Shown here piece by piece: positions 22,126 through 23,874 of a stretch of DNA of 23,874 bases (position 1 is its first letter; the number at the start of each line of letters is the position of its first letter). Below the pieces are notes generated by a model. It was not told the DNA's origin and made no database searches. It worked only from the letters and a program-made list of their open reading frames with translations. The translations under genes and the position numbers were made by a program. Source of the DNA: JBFXJF01 sp050175155 (GTDB taxonomy: Bacteria; Bacillota; Bacilli; Tepidibacillales; Tepidibacillaceae); contig JBFXJF010000031.1 of NCBI GenBank assembly GCA_050175155.1, positions 1 through 23,874 on the forward strand. The letters run 5' to 3'.

Positions 22126-23265
22126 ATGTTTAAAATAGGGTTTATTACAAATGATTCAGAATTAATAAGCGGCTTTAGGAATGAAGACCATTTTCAAAAT
22201 TTTAATATATTTAACAAACTCAGTGAATTAGAAAATACTGACTTAGACGTTGTTGTAATAAGTGATAAACTTGTAAGTTTTAATGACCTGATTAATTATG
22301 ATGTGAATATTAAATATGTTTTTTATTTAGTTTCTAATGAAAATTATACAAAATCATATACTGATGTTCTTACATCAAAAGGATATATATATGTTCCTCC
22401 TAAACTTACAACAAGACAAATAATTGAAAATATAACAAGCAAATTATTGCAAAATGTAAAAAGTGTTAATAATAATGTAATTTGTTTTTTTGGTGCTGAC
22501 AATAAAGTAGGTACTACAATGATTTCTTATAGTGTTGCGGAAAAGATTGCTGAAGATAAAAAACTTAATGTTTTATTGTTGTTCTTAGACGGTAAACAAG
22601 GATGTGATTACACACAAAACGTAAATTTTTACGGAAGTTTAGACAACATGAAAATTAAATTATTTAACAGAATATTAAGCATATCTGAATTAAAAGAAAC
22701 AGCAGTTAATGTCGGAACATTATCAGTTTTAAAAGGAACAAGTTCGCTTACGGATAGAAGACATTATCATCCTGAACACATAGAATATTTAATTGACTTG
22801 GCTTCTAAATATTATGATGTAATAATAATTGATGCCGGCTCTAATATTGAACTGGGTATGACTATAGGTGCTTTAAATGCTTCATCCTTAAAGTTTTTGA
22901 TTTCTGATCAGAACGAAAAAACTATAACTAACTTTAATTATATTAATGACCAGGCTCTTTTAAAATTAGATATAAAAGACTTTTTATTAATAGTTAATAA
23001 ATGTATTGATAATCCGTATCTTCTTCAACCGAACCAAATATCTACATTATTAAACAGCCCCTTATTTTGCACAATTAATTATGAAGAAGTATTTTGGCAA
23101 AGCGATAAAGAAAAAAAATCACTCATTAAATACAACAAAGACAATTTTAATAAATCAATTAATAAAATTACAAGTCTTATAGGTTTCAAAGTCGGTTATG
23201 AACATAAAGATGAAGATAAAGAAAAGTATAATATATTTAAAAAATTGTTTAAAAAGATTGGGTGA
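22126..23265 (+). CDS. CpaE/TadZ-like protein with degenerate P-loop (second copy)
   Basis: ATG 22126 follows AGGGA by five bases; the in-frame ATG 22120 overlaps that site. The 379-residue product repeats the plan of the gene at 20289: receiver-like N-terminal domain (FKIGFITNDSELISGF, LDVVVISDKLV), then a MinD-fold domain from about residue 118. Its P-loop reads FFGADNKVGTTMISYSVAEKI, with V128-G129-T130-T131; the lysine expected before the threonine is absent and K127 lies just upstream. VIIIDAGSN is the Walker B-like strand. Two diverged paralogues flanking a CpaB-like gene suggest a heteromeric positioning platform. Nucleotide binding cannot be judged from sequence alone. Confidence 0.7.
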   Translation: MFKIGFITNDSELISGFRNEDHFQNFNIFNKLSELENTDLDVVVISDKLVSFNDLINYDVNIKYVFYLVSNENYTKSYTDVLTSKGYIYVPPKLTTRQIIENITSKLLQNVKSVNNNVICFFGADNKVGTTMISYSVAEKIAEDKKLNVLLLFLDGKQGCDYTQNVNFYGSLDNMKIKLFNRILSISELKETAVNVGTLSVLKGTSSLTDRRHYHPEHIEYLIDLASKYYDVIIIDAGSNIELGMTIGALNASSLKFLISDQNEKTITNFNYINDQALLKLDIKDFLLIVNKCIDNPYLLQPNQISTLLNSPLFCTINYEEVFWQSDKEKKSLIKYNKDNFNKSINKITSLIGFKVGYEHKDEDKEKYNIFKKLFKKIG

Positions 23266-23269
23266 TTAA

Positions 23270-23874
23270 ATGAACGAAGCAAAACTTTTTTATTTGGACG
23301 AATATCTGATTTCTTTAGGCAAGTTAAAACGTAATGAACAGATAGATATTACAAAAGATAAAAAACAACGATATAAAGATGTATGCGATGCGATTATAAA
23401 GTATTTTACGAATGAATGGGATAAAGAACAAAAAACGCATGGAGCCGAAAGTTCTTTAGAAAGACAAAAGAGGGCTATTATTGGTTATACTAACGAAGTT
23501 TCATTTTATAAAGATAAAATATCCGAGTACTTGAAACAAAATAATTTATTCGATTTGTGGTATCCGGAATGGTATCCGAATCTAGTAGAAGCTATTTTTC
23601 ACGATAATTGGGGAATCGCCGGAATATATGAATGGTTATATTCTGATGATCCAAAACTAAAATATTCCTCATCCGCTAAAATAATAGGTGAAAAAATATA
23701 CTTTTTGATTGATGGTAAACAAGTTTTACAAAAACAAACAATATCAAAAGAAAGAAGAGAAAGATTAAAAAGGGCATTAATATTAAGTGATCCAAAAAAA
23801 CGGATTAATGATAAATATACTGAGGTATTTATGTTAGATGGAACTAGAATAACTATTTACGGTGATAATATAAC
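23270..23874 (+). CDS. CpaF/TadA-like secretion ATPase, N-terminal part (3' truncated by window)
   Basis: ATG at 23270, four bases after the preceding stop, opens a frame that runs off the window (201 codons seen). The first 90 residues are helical with a basic, charged stretch. From about 110 the pattern IAGIYEWLYSDDPKL..., KIYFLIDGKQVLQKQ, then KERRERLKRALILSDPKKRIND..., EVFMLDGTRITIYG matches the N-terminal domain of CpaF/TadA hexameric ATPases, which precedes the RecA-like motor. Walker motifs would lie beyond the end. Following two TadZ-like genes and a CpaB-like gene, TadA is the best call. The tadB and tadC membrane proteins and a prepilin would be expected downstream. Confidence 0.72.
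   Translation, partial: MNEAKLFYLDEYLISLGKLKRNEQIDITKDKKQRYKDVCDAIIKYFTNEWDKEQKTHGAESSLERQKRAIIGYTNEVSFYKDKISEYLKQNNLFDLWYPEWYPNLVEAIFHDNWGIAGIYEWLYSDDPKLKYSSSAKIIGEKIYFLIDGKQVLQKQTISKERRERLKRALILSDPKKRINDKYTEVFMLDGTRITIYGDNI

Noticed and set aside
1..23874. tRNA, rRNA, insertion sequence, transposase or integrase genes
   Set aside because: No cloverleaf, rRNA segment, transposase or recombinase motif was seen on either strand, which also makes a plasmid more likely than an integrated element, although the rest of the element is out of view.

Overview
This is an A+T-rich window from a low-GC Gram-positive bacterium, most likely a Clostridia- or Bacilli-like Firmicute. The evidence is AAAGGAG-type ribosome binding sites, frequent TTG/GTG starts, low-GC codon use, and T4SS, ParMR and VbhA/Fic proteins of Gram-positive-like type. 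It is the backbone of a conjugative element, most likely a plasmid because it carries a ParM/ParR segregation operon and the end of a replication-initiator/primase-like gene. All convincing genes are on the + strand.

Layout: (1) 1-594, C-terminal part of a replication protein with a PriCT-like and a winged-helix-like region. (2) 784-2692, four small genes I do not recognise, one with CxxC pairs and one with an apparent internal duplication. (3) 2713-7853, a mating-pair-formation operon: small two-helix membrane protein, VirB6-like channel protein, PrgI/VirB3-like protein, VirB4 ATPase and a membrane-anchored M23 wall hydrolase. (4) 7901-9175, a VbhA/Fic toxin-antitoxin operon plus a third HTH gene, under its own promoter. 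(5) 9196-11282, a partition locus: five tandem 10-bp repeats, a winged-helix gene, ParM and ParR. (6) 11338-12201, a Toprim primase-like protein. (7) 12202-13179, about 1 kb with almost no coding capacity but many inverted repeats. (8) 13180-14321, an ArdC-type antirestriction gene and a small unknown gene. (9) 14322-14977, a second array of the 10-bp repeat, a bidirectional terminator and a convincing oriT with a MOBP/RP4-type nic motif on the minus strand. (10) 14978-20216, relaxosome accessory protein, MOBP relaxase with a long C-terminal region, and VirD4 coupling protein. (11) 20225 to the window end, a Tad/Flp-pilus-like operon: two CpaE/TadZ-like proteins with lysine-less P-loops, a CpaB-like SAF protein and the start of a CpaF/TadA ATPase.

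How the parts fit: the relaxase should nick the minus strand at about 14821/14822, so DNA to the left of oriT would enter the recipient first. That leading region contains ardC, the structured non-coding region and the partition locus. Its genes use the transferred strand as template, the arrangement expected if they are expressed from incoming single-stranded DNA. VirD4 would pass the relaxase-DNA complex to the VirB4/VirB6 channel, with the M23 enzyme opening the wall. The Tad-like genes, directly after VirD4 but behind their own promoter, suggest an added pilus or adhesion apparatus. A 16-bp operator-like element, TGTAA-N5-TTTACA, overlaps the -35 box of both the Tad-like operon promoter and the promoter of the gene at 1976, which suggests shared control of distant operons.
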